Notes: generated by a model from the letters alone, not told the origin. DNA of 64,000 nt from Clavibacter sp. VKM Ac-2873 (GCF_015351075.1 NZ_JADKRS010000002.1:1-64000), one strand, 5' to 3'; positions 24,772 to 33,249 are shown, counted from the stretch's first letter. Program-made: numbers and translations.

Positions 24772-26145
24772 TTATGCCGCAAGCCCGAGAGCCCGATGAC
24801 AGTCATCGGCGAATTGCTTTAGTTCCACCTGCCCACCCTCGGTCGAGAGCCGAATGCGCCAGCAGTTTATAACGAGCTCATCTTCGGCCTGCCCGAGCCC
24901 TTGCGCTAGAATTGCTAGTCGATCGTGAGGATCCGTACCTATTGTTGCTTCTAATATATCACGCACGCGGTCGGGCGGGTAGCCATGTTCGATATTAACG
25001 TCGGCAAGAATGTCGATGGCCCCCTCCTCAGGAGACACTGAACCAGGAAGCGCGATCAGCATTGTCTTCGAGCTCTTGAGCTGCTCCCTCGCATCTCCAT
25101 CGAGAACACCGACAAAACGTGACGTTGCGCCATTTACCTTTTGGGCCAAATCGCTGGCAGATATGACGCCTGCCGAATCCTTTGCCATCCAAACTTCCAC
25201 AGCATCGTAGTCCGGAAAAGCAATATCAACCAGCAAGCGTCGAAGAAGCGCACGGGCGATCCGATCTTCGACAACAAAAACATATTTAATAGGTGCCGAG
25301 ACACGCAGGGTTGTCCACAACTTGGCTTCCGATGCAGACTCAATACGACTATTGCCGTCGACGCCAAGGCGCACCATCACTTGCACCTCGACTGGAGTTC
25401 GAGATACTCCAAGGTAGCTATGCGAGGAAATTATTGTTGGCGTTTTGCGTTCGTTCGACCAGTTAGCCAGCATTGCAATAATTTTTGCGGACGAGTTCGG
25501 ACTTAAAAACGCATCCGGTTCGTCCCAAAAGTACACGTCGCTAGCGCTTGCCTGTTTCATCAGCCAAAGAATGGTCAAGATGGATATTTCACCCCGACTT
25601 AGTTGATCAGAATCAACGGTTCTAGCGTACGATTCGACTCTGAAAACCGGAACGATCTCCGGACGGAAGGCGTGAGGATCGGCGCGGTAGGTGTCTACTT
25701 CAGTGTTATCAACTTCGGCGACAAAAATGGATTTATACTCACGACCCAGTACGAATGCGGCGTCCCGAACCTCACTGGCCTTAAACGCATAAAAACCGGC
25801 TTGATCTAGAAGATCCACGTAAGTCTCCTGTCGAAACAGTTTGACTTGCCTTTCAATAAGGTCAAAGAGGTCGATGAAATGACTATCTGCAGGCCGCGGG
25901 CCGACCCATTCCACACTTGCGCAAGCATCTTCAACGCCCGTAGTTTCACGATACAGTTCCCGCAGAAGACGAGACTTTCCGGAAGAATTGATTCCGGCGA
26001 CCAGAGCAGCCCCACCCACTAGAGGCACGAATCCAGGCGAAAAACCAAGGCGGGTGTCTGTGATGCGTATCCCACCAATAGCCGTTTCACCAGACCAAGA
26101 CTTGGAGACACGATTCCAGCTGTGTGCAAGTTGCACTTCCTTCAT
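24772..26145 (-). CDS. OLD-like ATPase with TOPRIM domain (candidate defence effector)
   Basis: 457 residues. The ABC-type ATPase half has Walker A AGINSSGKSRLL (about residues 50-60), a signature-like LSRGEISI, Walker B VYFWDEPDAFLSP and the H-loop TIISSHSYL. The second half looks like a TOPRIM nuclease fold: FVVEDRIARALLRRLL supplies the Glu and FVGVLDGDARE the DxD acids. ATPase plus TOPRIM is the OLD-nuclease plan used in phage defence, although this protein is shorter than classical OLD and may belong to the DUF4435-like side. Its ATG overlaps the stop of the DUF262 gene by four bases. Base composition is clearly lower in GC than flanking genes. Confidence 0.75.
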   Translation of the reverse strand: MKEVQLAHSWNRVSKSWSGETAIGGIRITDTRLGFSPGFVPLVGGAALVAGINSSGKSRLLRELYRETTGVEDACASVEWVGPRPADSHFIDLFDLIERQVKLFRQETYVDLLDQAGFYAFKASEVRDAAFVLGREYKSIFVAEVDNTEVDTYRADPHAFRPEIVPVFRVESYARTVDSDQLSRGEISILTILWLMKQASASDVYFWDEPDAFLSPNSSAKIIAMLANWSNERKTPTIISSHSYLGVSRTPVEVQVMVRLGVDGNSRIESASEAKLWTTLRVSAPIKYVFVVEDRIARALLRRLLVDIAFPDYDAVEVWMAKDSAGVISASDLAQKVNGATSRFVGVLDGDAREQLKSSKTMLIALPGSVSPEEGAIDILADVNIEHGYPPDRVRDILEATIGTDPHDRLAILAQGLGQAEDELVINCWRIRLSTEGGQVELKQFADDCHRALGLAA

Positions 26146-27317
26146 CGGAGCTTACTCCATTCAGGATGATCGACCAGGGCCTCCAGAACTGCGTCCGCGA
26201 AGCCTTCACGACCCCTGTGCACTTTCTGTCCCAAATATTGGACAAGGGGTTTTACGGTGCTTGGAAGGTGAACTCCTGAGTTGAAGTCTGCAATGGCCAT
26301 CCATGCCACAGCATCGCGGGCCTGCACCGATAGGACATCCGTCACTCGAAGGCTAGCGCGATTTGCGTAGAGGGCTATCAAGGGCGCCGTTGTTGCGTCC
26401 GGCGCCAGGGAGGCATAGGCCTCGTCGACGTCGCGGCGCCCCAGGACAGCTCGACCGGCTTCCAGCAGATAGAGAGGCTGTCCGAGATTTATTCCTGATG
26501 CCGGCGTGCGCACCACCCTACTTGCGACCAATAGCCAGGTAAGTAGGGTGGCTTTATTCAGGCGCATTCGCTGCGGCATCCGCTTAAGAGCGTGTGTGAT
26601 GGCTTCCATTGCACTTCCGACGACAGCTATGACATCGTCGTCAAACCCTTTGGAATCGCGGTAGAAGTCTTCCATGTTTCGCGGACTCAAGTCCGTTCGA
26701 AGAGTGTTCTGGTGCACATAGACGCAGGTTCGAGCGATGACGTCGTCGTATGCCATACGACCGTCACCGAAACCGAATAGTTCTCTACTCCAGCCGTATC
26801 CTTCGCCAAACACTACGAGGTGGCGAACCTGATCGCGCGTGCGCCCAGCCAGTGCATTTCGCTTTTCAGCCTGGGTCAAACCTGTAGGTAGATTTAGCCG
26901 AAAAAATAGCTCGTATGGCTCGTCGGGTGAGTAATCCGAGAGTCGGTAGCCGGATATTCTAGAGTCAAGTAGGCGGCGTTGTTGCTGAGACGATAGTTGT
27001 CCGAAGCTTTTGCCAGCCAGCGCTTGAGTTGCCTCATCCGTCGGAGGGAAGGCTTTCAACGGCCAATCTCCGTCAAGAAAATCAAAAATCGACTGCAGCC
27101 TTTGTTGCCCGTCGAGGATAGCTAGAGATTCGTCTTCGCCAACGAGAAAGTGGACAGGTGGAATGCGCCAACCGCGAATGAGGGTGTCAAGCAGACGTGC
27201 CTTTTTTTCTCTGTTCCACACTAGACCCCGCTGAAATGATGGCTGCAAGTCTAGACTGCCTTCGCGGTACCGGGCGTAGAGCGAGCGCAAGTCCGGATCC
27301 CAGCTCTCGACTTTCAT
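26142..27317 (-). CDS. DUF262 (GmrS/ParB-fold NTPase) protein
   Basis: 391 residues. The DUF262 signature is clear: QPSFQRGLVWNREKKARLLD and LVGEDESLAILDGQQRLQSI, where DGQQR is the nucleotide-hydrolysis motif of GmrSD-type enzymes. No C-terminal HNH (DUF1524) domain is visible, so the nuclease must lie elsewhere, perhaps in the coupled ATPase-TOPRIM partner. DUF262 proteins recognise modified or foreign DNA in type IV restriction and related systems. First gene of a two-gene operon in AT-richer DNA. Upstream of the ATG is a non-coding region of about 400 bases. Confidence 0.8.
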   Translation of the reverse strand: MKVESWDPDLRSLYARYREGSLDLQPSFQRGLVWNREKKARLLDTLIRGWRIPPVHFLVGEDESLAILDGQQRLQSIFDFLDGDWPLKAFPPTDEATQALAGKSFGQLSSQQQRRLLDSRISGYRLSDYSPDEPYELFFRLNLPTGLTQAEKRNALAGRTRDQVRHLVVFGEGYGWSRELFGFGDGRMAYDDVIARTCVYVHQNTLRTDLSPRNMEDFYRDSKGFDDDVIAVVGSAMEAITHALKRMPQRMRLNKATLLTWLLVASRVVRTPASGINLGQPLYLLEAGRAVLGRRDVDEAYASLAPDATTAPLIALYANRASLRVTDVLSVQARDAVAWMAIADFNSGVHLPSTVKPLVQYLGQKVHRGREGFADAVLEALVDHPEWSKLR

Positions 27318-27724
27318 GGTGTCTCCAATTGGTAAGTCTTCGCATGTAGCTTAAATCAAAAAACGGCTTGGACCCGGATGGCGAGCATGCAGGGAACCGC
27401 CGTGCTTAACGCGGGGCTGGTGGGATATTTATCGACGGATTATAGCGTGTCGCCGGAAGAGCCATCGACCATGTCGATAACCATAGTTGATACTCAGGCC
27501 CCGCTCAACCTTGCAATCGACTCGTAGGCAAGGTAAAAGACTTAGTCTTCAAGAAGATGTGCTGCACCATCTCTACTGCAACTCGACGCGGAGCGGCGCA
27601 ACAATGGGCGATCAACCGGATCGATTTGCTTCCGCTCGATCTTCCGCAACCGCGTGAGCAAGGGCTTTAATGGCAGTGATGACTCTAGTACGCGATACCG
27701 GGTCACATTTCAGCTTAGGAGTAA
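27318..27724. other. Non-coding stretch upstream of the DUF262 operon
   Basis: About 400 bases with no credible gene on either strand and lower GC than the core genome. It must hold the promoter of the DUF262 operon. An 8-bp perfect inverted repeat, TTATCGAC (27429-27436) and GTCGATAA (27473-27480), is separated by 36 bases. No tRNA or recombinase gene is seen. Confidence 0.5.
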
Positions 27725-27940
27725 CGGGGGCACCAGCGACCGCTCGAGCATCAGGGCCGAGGCGACGGGATGCGACCGAAGCAGCGACTCGTCCGTAAGC
27801 AGGTGGGCGTCACCGTCGTAGAAGAGAACTTCCGGGCGACCTCAGTGACCAGTTCGCGCGCTCCGCTCGAGGTTGCTCTCGCCGGTGACTAACGGATCCC
27901 GCGACGTGCCGTGCACCGGCAACGGCAGGCGATGCCGGTC
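27725..27940 (-). pseudogene. Decayed 3' fragment of a dienelactone hydrolase-family gene
   Basis: The DNA here aligns with the 3' part of the intact gene at 32526-33116 in the same orientation. Shared blocks include GGCGACGGGAT, TCGTCCGT, CACCGTCGTAGA-like CGCCGTCGTAGA, TCGCGCGCTCCG and ACGGATCCCGCG. Single-base changes, small deletions and in-frame stops break it up. It ends about 30 bases before the TetR gene stop. It lies at the right edge of the AT-rich island and may be debris of the insertion. Confidence 0.75.
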
Positions 27941-27967
27941 ACTACGGCGTCGTTCGCGACGACCGGG

Positions 27968-28711
27968 TCACGACGCCGGCGGCAGCCCCGCCTGCTGGCG
28001 CACCCCGGCGAGCAGCAGGTCGAGCCCGGAGCGGAACACGTCGAGGTCGTCGTGGGTCGCCATCTCGGCCGCGGCGTCGTGGGCGAACGGGAACTCCTCG
28101 GGGTCGAGGTCCCGCCAGCGGTCGGCGAGCGTCCCCAGGTACCCCTCCCGGTCCAGCCCGCTCTCCAGGAACTCCTTCGGCGGCGGCTCGGCGAGGTCGG
28201 CCGCGACCCCGACCACGTAGCTGACGATGGACGACACCGCGTGGAAGCGCTGCCGCGGCGTGAGGTCGAGCCCCAGCAGCTGCTGGCCGATGCGGTCGTA
28301 CATCCGCAGGGAGTTCGGCTGCAGCCCGTTGTTCCGGAGCATGTGCTGCCCGAACCAGAGCCGGCGCACGAGCTCGTCGAAGAGCGCCAGGGCGACGGCG
28401 CGCACGTTGTCGACCGGGTCGGATCCGCGGGTCAGCGGCTCCGTCTCCGCGAGGACCCGGCCCATCACCTCCTCGGTGCACCGCTCGAGCAGCTCGTCGC
28501 GGCTCGCGACGTACCAGTAGATGCTCGCGACGCCCCCGCCAAGCCGTGCCGCCAGGGCCCGGAAGGTGAGCGCCCGCTCCCCCGACTCGTCGAGGATCGC
28601 GATGGCCTCCGCCAGCACCGTGTCGAGCGAGTGCGACGCGCGCTGGCGTCCCCGTGCGCGGGCGGGCGCGGCGGTGCCGCCGCCCGTCTCCGTGGATCCG
28701 TCTGCCGCCAT
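27968..28711 (-). CDS. TetR-family repressor of the adjacent MFS pump
   Basis: About 247 residues. The helix-turn-helix LTFRALAARLGGGVASIYWYV is of the TetR type, and the C-terminal part resembles TetR-class ligand domains. It is divergent from a DHA2 efflux pump with a strong palindrome between them, the usual arrangement of a local drug-responsive repressor. The ATG at 28711 is preferred over the one at 28720, because TAGGAT lies seven bases before it and overlaps the other candidate. Confidence 0.85.
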   Translation of the reverse strand: MAADGSTETGGGTAAPARARGRQRASHSLDTVLAEAIAILDESGERALTFRALAARLGGGVASIYWYVASRDELLERCTEEVMGRVLAETEPLTRGSDPVDNVRAVALALFDELVRRLWFGQHMLRNNGLQPNSLRMYDRIGQQLLGLDLTPRQRFHAVSSIVSYVVGVAADLAEPPPKEFLESGLDREGYLGTLADRWRDLDPEEFPFAHDAAAEMATHDDLDVFRSGLDLLLAGVRQQAGLPPAS

Positions 28712-28744
28712 GGCTTGCATCCTACCGAACGCCGTTCCATACTA

Positions 28745-28777
28745 TCGAACGTCGTACGGTTCTCGTACGGCGTTCGA
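28745..28777. promoter_or_regulatory. Long inverted repeat, probable TetR operator
   Basis: Arms of 14 bp (28745-28758 and 28764-28777) match at 13 positions around a 5-base centre; each contains CGTACG next to CGTTCG/CGAACG. A further related half-site (CGAACGCCGTTC) begins near 28726. The element sits between the divergent repressor and pump genes. Confidence 0.75.
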
Positions 28778-28793
28778 GAGGAAGAGGATCCCG

Positions 28794-30365
28794 ATGAGCA
28801 CCCCCACGATCGCCTCCGCGCCACCCCGCGGCTACCCGTCCCTGCGTGCAGCAGCCATCCCGCTCGCCGCGCTCTGCCTCGCGTTCTTCGTCGAGATGGT
28901 CGACAACACGCTGCTCTCGATCGCCCTGCCGACGATCGGGCGGGCGCTCGACAGCGGCACGACGGGGCTCCAGTGGGTGACGGGCGCCTACTCGCTCGCG
29001 TTCGGCGGGCTGCTGCTCACCGCCGGATCGGCCGCCGACCGTTTCGGACGGCGCCGCGTCCTGCTGATCGGCCTCGCGGCCTTCGGCCTCATCAGCCTCG
29101 CCGTCGTGCTCGTCACCGACATCGGCCAGCTCATCGCCCTGCGCGCGGCGCTCGGTGCCGCCGCCGCGGCCATGGCGCCCGTCACGATGTCGCTGATCTT
29201 CCGCCTCTTCGACGACGAGAGGCTGCGCATGCGCGCCATCACCATCGTCATGGTCGTCGGCATGTCCGGGTTCGTCCTCGGCCCGCTCCTCGGCGGGTCG
29301 ATCCTCGGCGCCCTGAGCTGGCAGTGGCTGCTCGCCGTGAACGCGCCCCTGGCGCTGCTGGTGTGGATCGGCGTCCGCACCGGCATCCCCGCCGACCGCC
29401 GCGAGGACCTCACCTCGGATCGCCTCGACCTGCCGGGCACGGCCCTCACGATCGCGGCGATCGGGCTCGGCTGCTACACGCTCACGAGCGGCGTGGAACG
29501 CGGCTGGCTCGCGCCCGTGACGGTCGCCTGCGCGCTGGGCTCGGTCGCCGCCGTCGCGGGCTTCATCGTCCGGGAGCGCCACGCCACCGCGCCCATGATC
29601 GACCTCGCGATCTTCCGCGCGGGGCCCGTCCGCGGCGCCGCGCTCACGCAGCTCGGGGCGTCGGTCGCGTTCGCCAGCATCATGTTCGGGCTGATCCTGC
29701 ACTTCCAGTACGCGTACGGCTGGAGCCCGATGCGCGCGGGCTTCGCGAACCTGCCCATCATCGTCACGATGCTGGCCGCGAGCCCGATCGCCGAGCGCCT
29801 CGCCACGCGCCTCGGCCACCGCGTGGCCTGCCTCGTCGGCACCGGGCTCCTGGTGGGCGGGCTGGTCGGCATGGCGTGGGCCGTCGAGAACGGCTACCTC
29901 GCCATCCTGGTGATGATGGTCCTGTTCACCGTGGGCCTCCGGACCATCACGACCATCTGCGCGGTCGCCCTCGTCGCGTCGATGCCCGCGAACCGGACGT
30001 CCATCGGCGCCGCCCTCAACGACACCGCGCAGGAGCTCGGCACCAGCCTCGGCACGGCGGTCGTCGGCACCCTGATCGCGGCCCTGGTGACGACCGCGCT
30101 CCCGGCCGGCGCGTGGAGCGCCGACCTCATCCACTCGTTCTTCGCGGGCGAGCGCACCGCCTACCTCGTCGTCGCCGTCGTGGCCGGCGCGATCGCGACC
30201 GTGGGCTCGCTGTCCCTCACCGACTCCCGCGCGACCGAGGAGCCCGTGGCCGCGGCCGACGGGGCCGAGCCCGAGCCGTCCGATGCGCCCGGTGCGCCCG
30301 AGCCGTCGACCGCCGACCGCGTCGCGGACCGGACGGTCAGCGCAGCCGCGCCCCGGCCCGAGTGA
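28794..30365 (+). CDS. DHA2-type (14-helix) MFS efflux transporter
   Basis: 523 residues. Starts with the DHA2 pattern VEMVDNTLLSIALPTIG, then LQWVTGAYSLAFGGLLLTAG and ADRFGRRRVLLIG (motif A), and has about fourteen hydrophobic segments plus an acidic C-terminal tail. DHA2 proteins export drugs, dyes or toxic metabolites with proton exchange; the substrate is unknown. GAGGAAGAGG gives a strong ribosome site. The last 29 bases overlap the convergent DeoR gene. Confidence 0.88.
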   Translation: MSTPTIASAPPRGYPSLRAAAIPLAALCLAFFVEMVDNTLLSIALPTIGRALDSGTTGLQWVTGAYSLAFGGLLLTAGSAADRFGRRRVLLIGLAAFGLISLAVVLVTDIGQLIALRAALGAAAAAMAPVTMSLIFRLFDDERLRMRAITIVMVVGMSGFVLGPLLGGSILGALSWQWLLAVNAPLALLVWIGVRTGIPADRREDLTSDRLDLPGTALTIAAIGLGCYTLTSGVERGWLAPVTVACALGSVAAVAGFIVRERHATAPMIDLAIFRAGPVRGAALTQLGASVAFASIMFGLILHFQYAYGWSPMRAGFANLPIIVTMLAASPIAERLATRLGHRVACLVGTGLLVGGLVGMAWAVENGYLAILVMMVLFTVGLRTITTICAVALVASMPANRTSIGAALNDTAQELGTSLGTAVVGTLIAALVTTALPAGAWSADLIHSFFAGERTAYLVVAVVAGAIATVGSLSLTDSRATEEPVAAADGAEPEPSDAPGAPEPSTADRVADRTVSAAAPRPE

Positions 30366-31092
30366 GCGCCGCCTCGACGTCCGCGTCGAGGGGCGCGTCG
30401 GGATCGAGCACGAGACCCGTCACCTCGGCGAGGTCGAGCACGGGGAACGCGGAGGCGGCGCCGACCTTCTCGGCGCTCGCCAGCACGAAGGTCTCGGCGG
30501 ACCGCTCGGCCATCGCCCGCTTCGTCGCGGCGTCGTCGAGCGAGCCCGTCGTGAGGCCGGCCTCCGGGTGCACCCCCGTCACGCCGAGGAAGCAGACGTC
30601 GGCCCGCACGCGACGGAGCGCCTCCGCAGCCAGCGATCCGCTCGCGACCAGGGAGTGCCGGGACAGGGTGCCGCCGACGAGCACGATCTCGACGAGCGGG
30701 TGCTCGGCGAGCGCGACCGCGACGAGCGGGCCGGGCGTCACCACCGTGAGCCGCAGGTCGGCGGGGAGGGCGCGGGCGACCTCGAGGGCCGTCGTGCCCG
30801 CGTCGAGGAGGAGCGTGGATCCGGGCCGCAGCAGCCGCACCGCCGCCCGGGCGACCCGCCGCTTGCTGTCCACCGCGATCGCCGCCCGCTCGCCGTGATC
30901 CCGGATCGCCGGCGACACGGGGAGCGCGCCGCCGTACACGCGCTGCAGCAGGCCCGCGTCGGCGAGCGTCCGCAGGTCGCGCCGGACGCTGTCCTCCGTC
31001 ACGCCGAGCCGCGCGGCCGCGTCCTTCGCGACGAGCCGGCCGTCGCGGGCCAGCTCGCTGAGCATCCACTCGTGCCGCTCCGCAGCGAGCAT
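30337..31092 (-). CDS. DeoR/GlpR-family sugar-responsive repressor
   Basis: 251 residues. The N-terminal helix-turn-helix AAERHEWMLSELARDG, VAKDAAARLGVTEDSVRRDLRTL is the DeoR signature. The C-terminal sugar-phosphate sensor has LLDAGTTALEVARAL, VTPGPLVAVAL, LVGGTLSRHSLVASG and DVCFLGVTGV. The ATG at 31092 (MLAAERH) fits: AGGAGG lies seven bases upstream, whereas the ATGs at 31098 and 31122 do not fit. It is divergent from 31147 and probably represses that unit through direct repeats in the shared promoter. Confidence 0.88.
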   Translation of the reverse strand: MLAAERHEWMLSELARDGRLVAKDAAARLGVTEDSVRRDLRTLADAGLLQRVYGGALPVSPAIRDHGERAAIAVDSKRRVARAAVRLLRPGSTLLLDAGTTALEVARALPADLRLTVVTPGPLVAVALAEHPLVEIVLVGGTLSRHSLVASGSLAAEALRRVRADVCFLGVTGVHPEAGLTTGSLDDAATKRAMAERSAETFVLASAEKVGAASAFPVLDLAEVTGLVLDPDAPLDADVEAALTRAGARLR

Positions 31093-31111
31093 TCGCATTC
31101 CTCCTGTGTTT

Positions 31112-31140
31112 TGCGCGTTCATGCGCGTTTCGTCTAGCGT
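31112..31140 (+). promoter_or_regulatory. DeoR-type direct-repeat operator plus leaderless -10
   Basis: TGCGCGTT occurs at 31112-31119 and 31122-31129, a 10-bp period that puts both copies on the same helix face, as in many DeoR-family sites. TAGCGT (31135-31140) then precedes the GTG at 31147 by six bases. Confidence 0.5.
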
Positions 31141-31146
31141 ACTCGG

Positions 31147-31515
31147 GTGACCGACCCGCAGCTGATCCTCATCGCCGGCCCCTATCGCTCCGGCACGGGA
31201 GGCGATCCCGAGCTCATCGCCCAGAACCTCGCCCGGCTCGAGCAGGCGGCCTGGCCCGTCTTCCAGCTCGGGCACGTGCCGATGATCGGCGAGTGGGCGG
31301 CGCTGCCGATCCTGCGGGTCGCGGCCGAGGCCGGGGCGGACACGGACAGCGGGCCCGACGTCATGTACGAGACCGCATCGCGCCTCCTCGCGCACTGCGA
31401 CGGGGTGCTCCGTCTCCCCGGGGAGTCGTCCGGCGCCGACGCGGACGTCGCGATCGCCCGCCGCATCGGCCTCCCGGTCTACTCCGACGTGTCCAAGATC
31501 CCCGCCCGTGGCTGA
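31147..31515 (+). CDS. DUF4406 / nucleoside deoxyribosyltransferase-like protein
   Basis: 122 residues with the compact fold of DUF4406: ILIAGPYRSGTGG at the start, LGHVPMIGEWAALP in the middle and CDGVLRLPGESSGADADVAIARRIGLPVY at the end. Relatives of nucleoside 2-deoxyribosyltransferases use this GPYR loop for nucleotide or ribosyl binding. Activity is unproven. Leaderless GTG start. Overlaps the following hydrolase gene by eight bases, so the two form an operon next to the DeoR regulator. Confidence 0.7.
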   Translation: MTDPQLILIAGPYRSGTGGDPELIAQNLARLEQAAWPVFQLGHVPMIGEWAALPILRVAAEAGADTDSGPDVMYETASRLLAHCDGVLRLPGESSGADADVAIARRIGLPVYSDVSKIPARG

Positions 31516-32500
31516 GGCCGCGACCGCACCCCGGCCGCGCAAGCGCATGCGACGACCGCTGCGGATCACCCTCCGGATCGTCGCCGTGCTGGTGGCGCTG
31601 CCCGTCCTGACGCTGGCGACCACCGCGATCGTGAACGCCGTCGCCACGCCGCGCGACCTCGCCGCCATCGCGCCGTACGGCGAGCGCGTGCCCGTCGACG
31701 GCAAGGAGATGAACGTCGTCGACAGCGGCACGGGCGACCCCGGCGCGGAGACGATCGTCCTCCTGCCCGGCCTCGGCACCGCCGCACCCGCCCTGGACTT
31801 CCAGCCGCTCATCTCCGCGCTCGACGACACGCACCGGGTGGTCGCCGTCGAGCCGTTCGGCACCGGGCTGAGCGACCAGACCGACACCCCGCGCACGGCG
31901 GCGGCCATCGTCGACGAGGTCCACGCGGCGCTGCAGCACCTGGGGGTCGACCGCTACGTGCTGATGGGCCACTCGATCTCCGGCGTCTACGCCCTCGAGT
32001 ACGCCGAGCGCTATGGCGACGAGCTCACGGCCTTCGTGGGCATCGACAGCAGCGTGCCCGACCAGCCCGGGTGGGACGCCCCGGCGGCGACGGACGGGCT
32101 CACGGCGCTCCGCGACCTCGGGATCCTCCGCGTGCTGAACGCGGTCGGCGGCGACGCGTACGCGGGACTCCCCTACGACGACGCCACGAAGGAGCAGATG
32201 CGCCTCCTCGCGACCCGGAACGCGACCGCCCCGACCCTCCTCGACGAGATGGACCGCGTGCCCGAGGCCTTCGCGTCGGTCAGCGGCGAGACGTTCCCGG
32301 CGGATCTGCCCGTCCTGCTCTTCGTCGTGCCGGACGCCGCGGGCGGCGAGGGCTGGGTCGCGCTGCACGAGGCCCAGGCGGCGAGCGTGGAGCACGGCGA
32401 GGTGATCCCGCTCGACGGCGACCACTACCTGCATCGCACGAGGTCGCCGGAGATCGCCGCCGCCACGGAGGAGTTCCTCGCGTCCCTCCCGGCCCGCTGA
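31508..32500 (+). CDS. Membrane-anchored alpha/beta hydrolase
   Basis: 330 residues. After an Arg/Lys-rich N-terminus a single transmembrane helix (about residues 18-45) anchors an extracytoplasmic alpha/beta hydrolase. It has IVLLPGLGTAAP (oxyanion region), nucleophile elbow GHSISG (Ser near 159), and catalytic His in DGDHYLH near the C-terminus. Substrate unknown; esterase or lipase-like activity is likely. GTG start inside the end of the DUF4406 gene. Confidence 0.82.
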   Translation: MAEAATAPRPRKRMRRPLRITLRIVAVLVALPVLTLATTAIVNAVATPRDLAAIAPYGERVPVDGKEMNVVDSGTGDPGAETIVLLPGLGTAAPALDFQPLISALDDTHRVVAVEPFGTGLSDQTDTPRTAAAIVDEVHAALQHLGVDRYVLMGHSISGVYALEYAERYGDELTAFVGIDSSVPDQPGWDAPAATDGLTALRDLGILRVLNAVGGDAYAGLPYDDATKEQMRLLATRNATAPTLLDEMDRVPEAFASVSGETFPADLPVLLFVVPDAAGGEGWVALHEAQAASVEHGEVIPLDGDHYLHRTRSPEIAAATEEFLASLPAR

Positions 32501-32525
32501 CGGGGGACGCTGGCGGGAGGCGGCG

Positions 32526-33116
32526 TCACCCGATCCGGGCCAGCAGCTCCCGCGACCGCTCCAGCACGCGGGCCGTGGCGACGGGATCCGACGACGGAAG
32601 CGACGCGTCCGTGAACAGGTGCGCGTCGCCGTCGTAGACGAAGACCTCGGCGAGCTCGGGGCCGACCTCGGCGGCCAGCTCGCGCGCTCCGTCGAGGTCG
32701 CCCTCGCCCGCGAAGAACGGATCCCGCGCCATGCCGTGCACCTGCACGGGCACGCCGGCCGGCCACGGCCCGAAGGACCACTCGGCGGAGAGCGACACGA
32801 ACGACTCGTAGAGGAGCGCGCAGCGGGCGCCCGGCCGGGTCTGCGCGAGGCGCTGGGCGATGGATCCGCCCCAGGAGAACCCGGCGTAGACCAGCTCGGC
32901 GGGCAGCCCGTCGAGGGCGCGCGCGGTGCGCTCGGCGACGACGTGGTCGGCGAGGCCCGCCATCAGCGCGAGGCCCGCCTCGATCGACTCGGGCAGCGCG
33001 CCCTCGAAGAGGTCCGGCACGTGCACCGTGTGGCCGCCGTCCCGCAGCGCGTCGGCGAACGCGTGGACGCCGGGGGTCGCGCCCTGCACGTGGTGGAACA
33101 GCACGATCTCGGCCAT
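32526..33116 (-). CDS. Dienelactone hydrolase-family protein
   Basis: 196 residues, alpha/beta hydrolase fold of the dienelactone hydrolase type: VLFHHVQGATPG opening, nucleophile elbow YAGFSWGGSIA, and VYDGDAHLFTD for the catalytic His. Classical DLH has Cys as nucleophile; here it is Ser. The substrate is unknown. A decayed copy of this gene lies at 27725-27940 in the same orientation. Confidence 0.85.
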   Translation of the reverse strand: MAEIVLFHHVQGATPGVHAFADALRDGGHTVHVPDLFEGALPESIEAGLALMAGLADHVVAERTARALDGLPAELVYAGFSWGGSIAQRLAQTRPGARCALLYESFVSLSAEWSFGPWPAGVPVQVHGMARDPFFAGEGDLDGARELAAEVGPELAEVFVYDGDAHLFTDASLPSSDPVATARVLERSRELLARIG

Positions 33117-33249
33117 GGCGCGCCTCTCGTCGTCCGCGCACGGGCACGGATCCGGGCGCTCCCGTCGCGGGGCGCCGTGCCGCGAACCTACTCCGCGGCT
33201 CCGCTGCTCGATCGGCGCGGATGCGCGGATCCGGGACGGCGACGCCCGG

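Noticed and set aside
25141-25506. A 121-codon plus-strand frame inside the ATPase gene
   Set aside because: It is antisense to the conserved ATPase-TOPRIM frame and shows no domain or ribosome site.
24611-27724. Integrase, tRNA attachment site or direct repeats bounding the DUF262 island
   Set aside because: I searched both flanks by eye and found none, only a composition change and the decayed hydrolase on the right.
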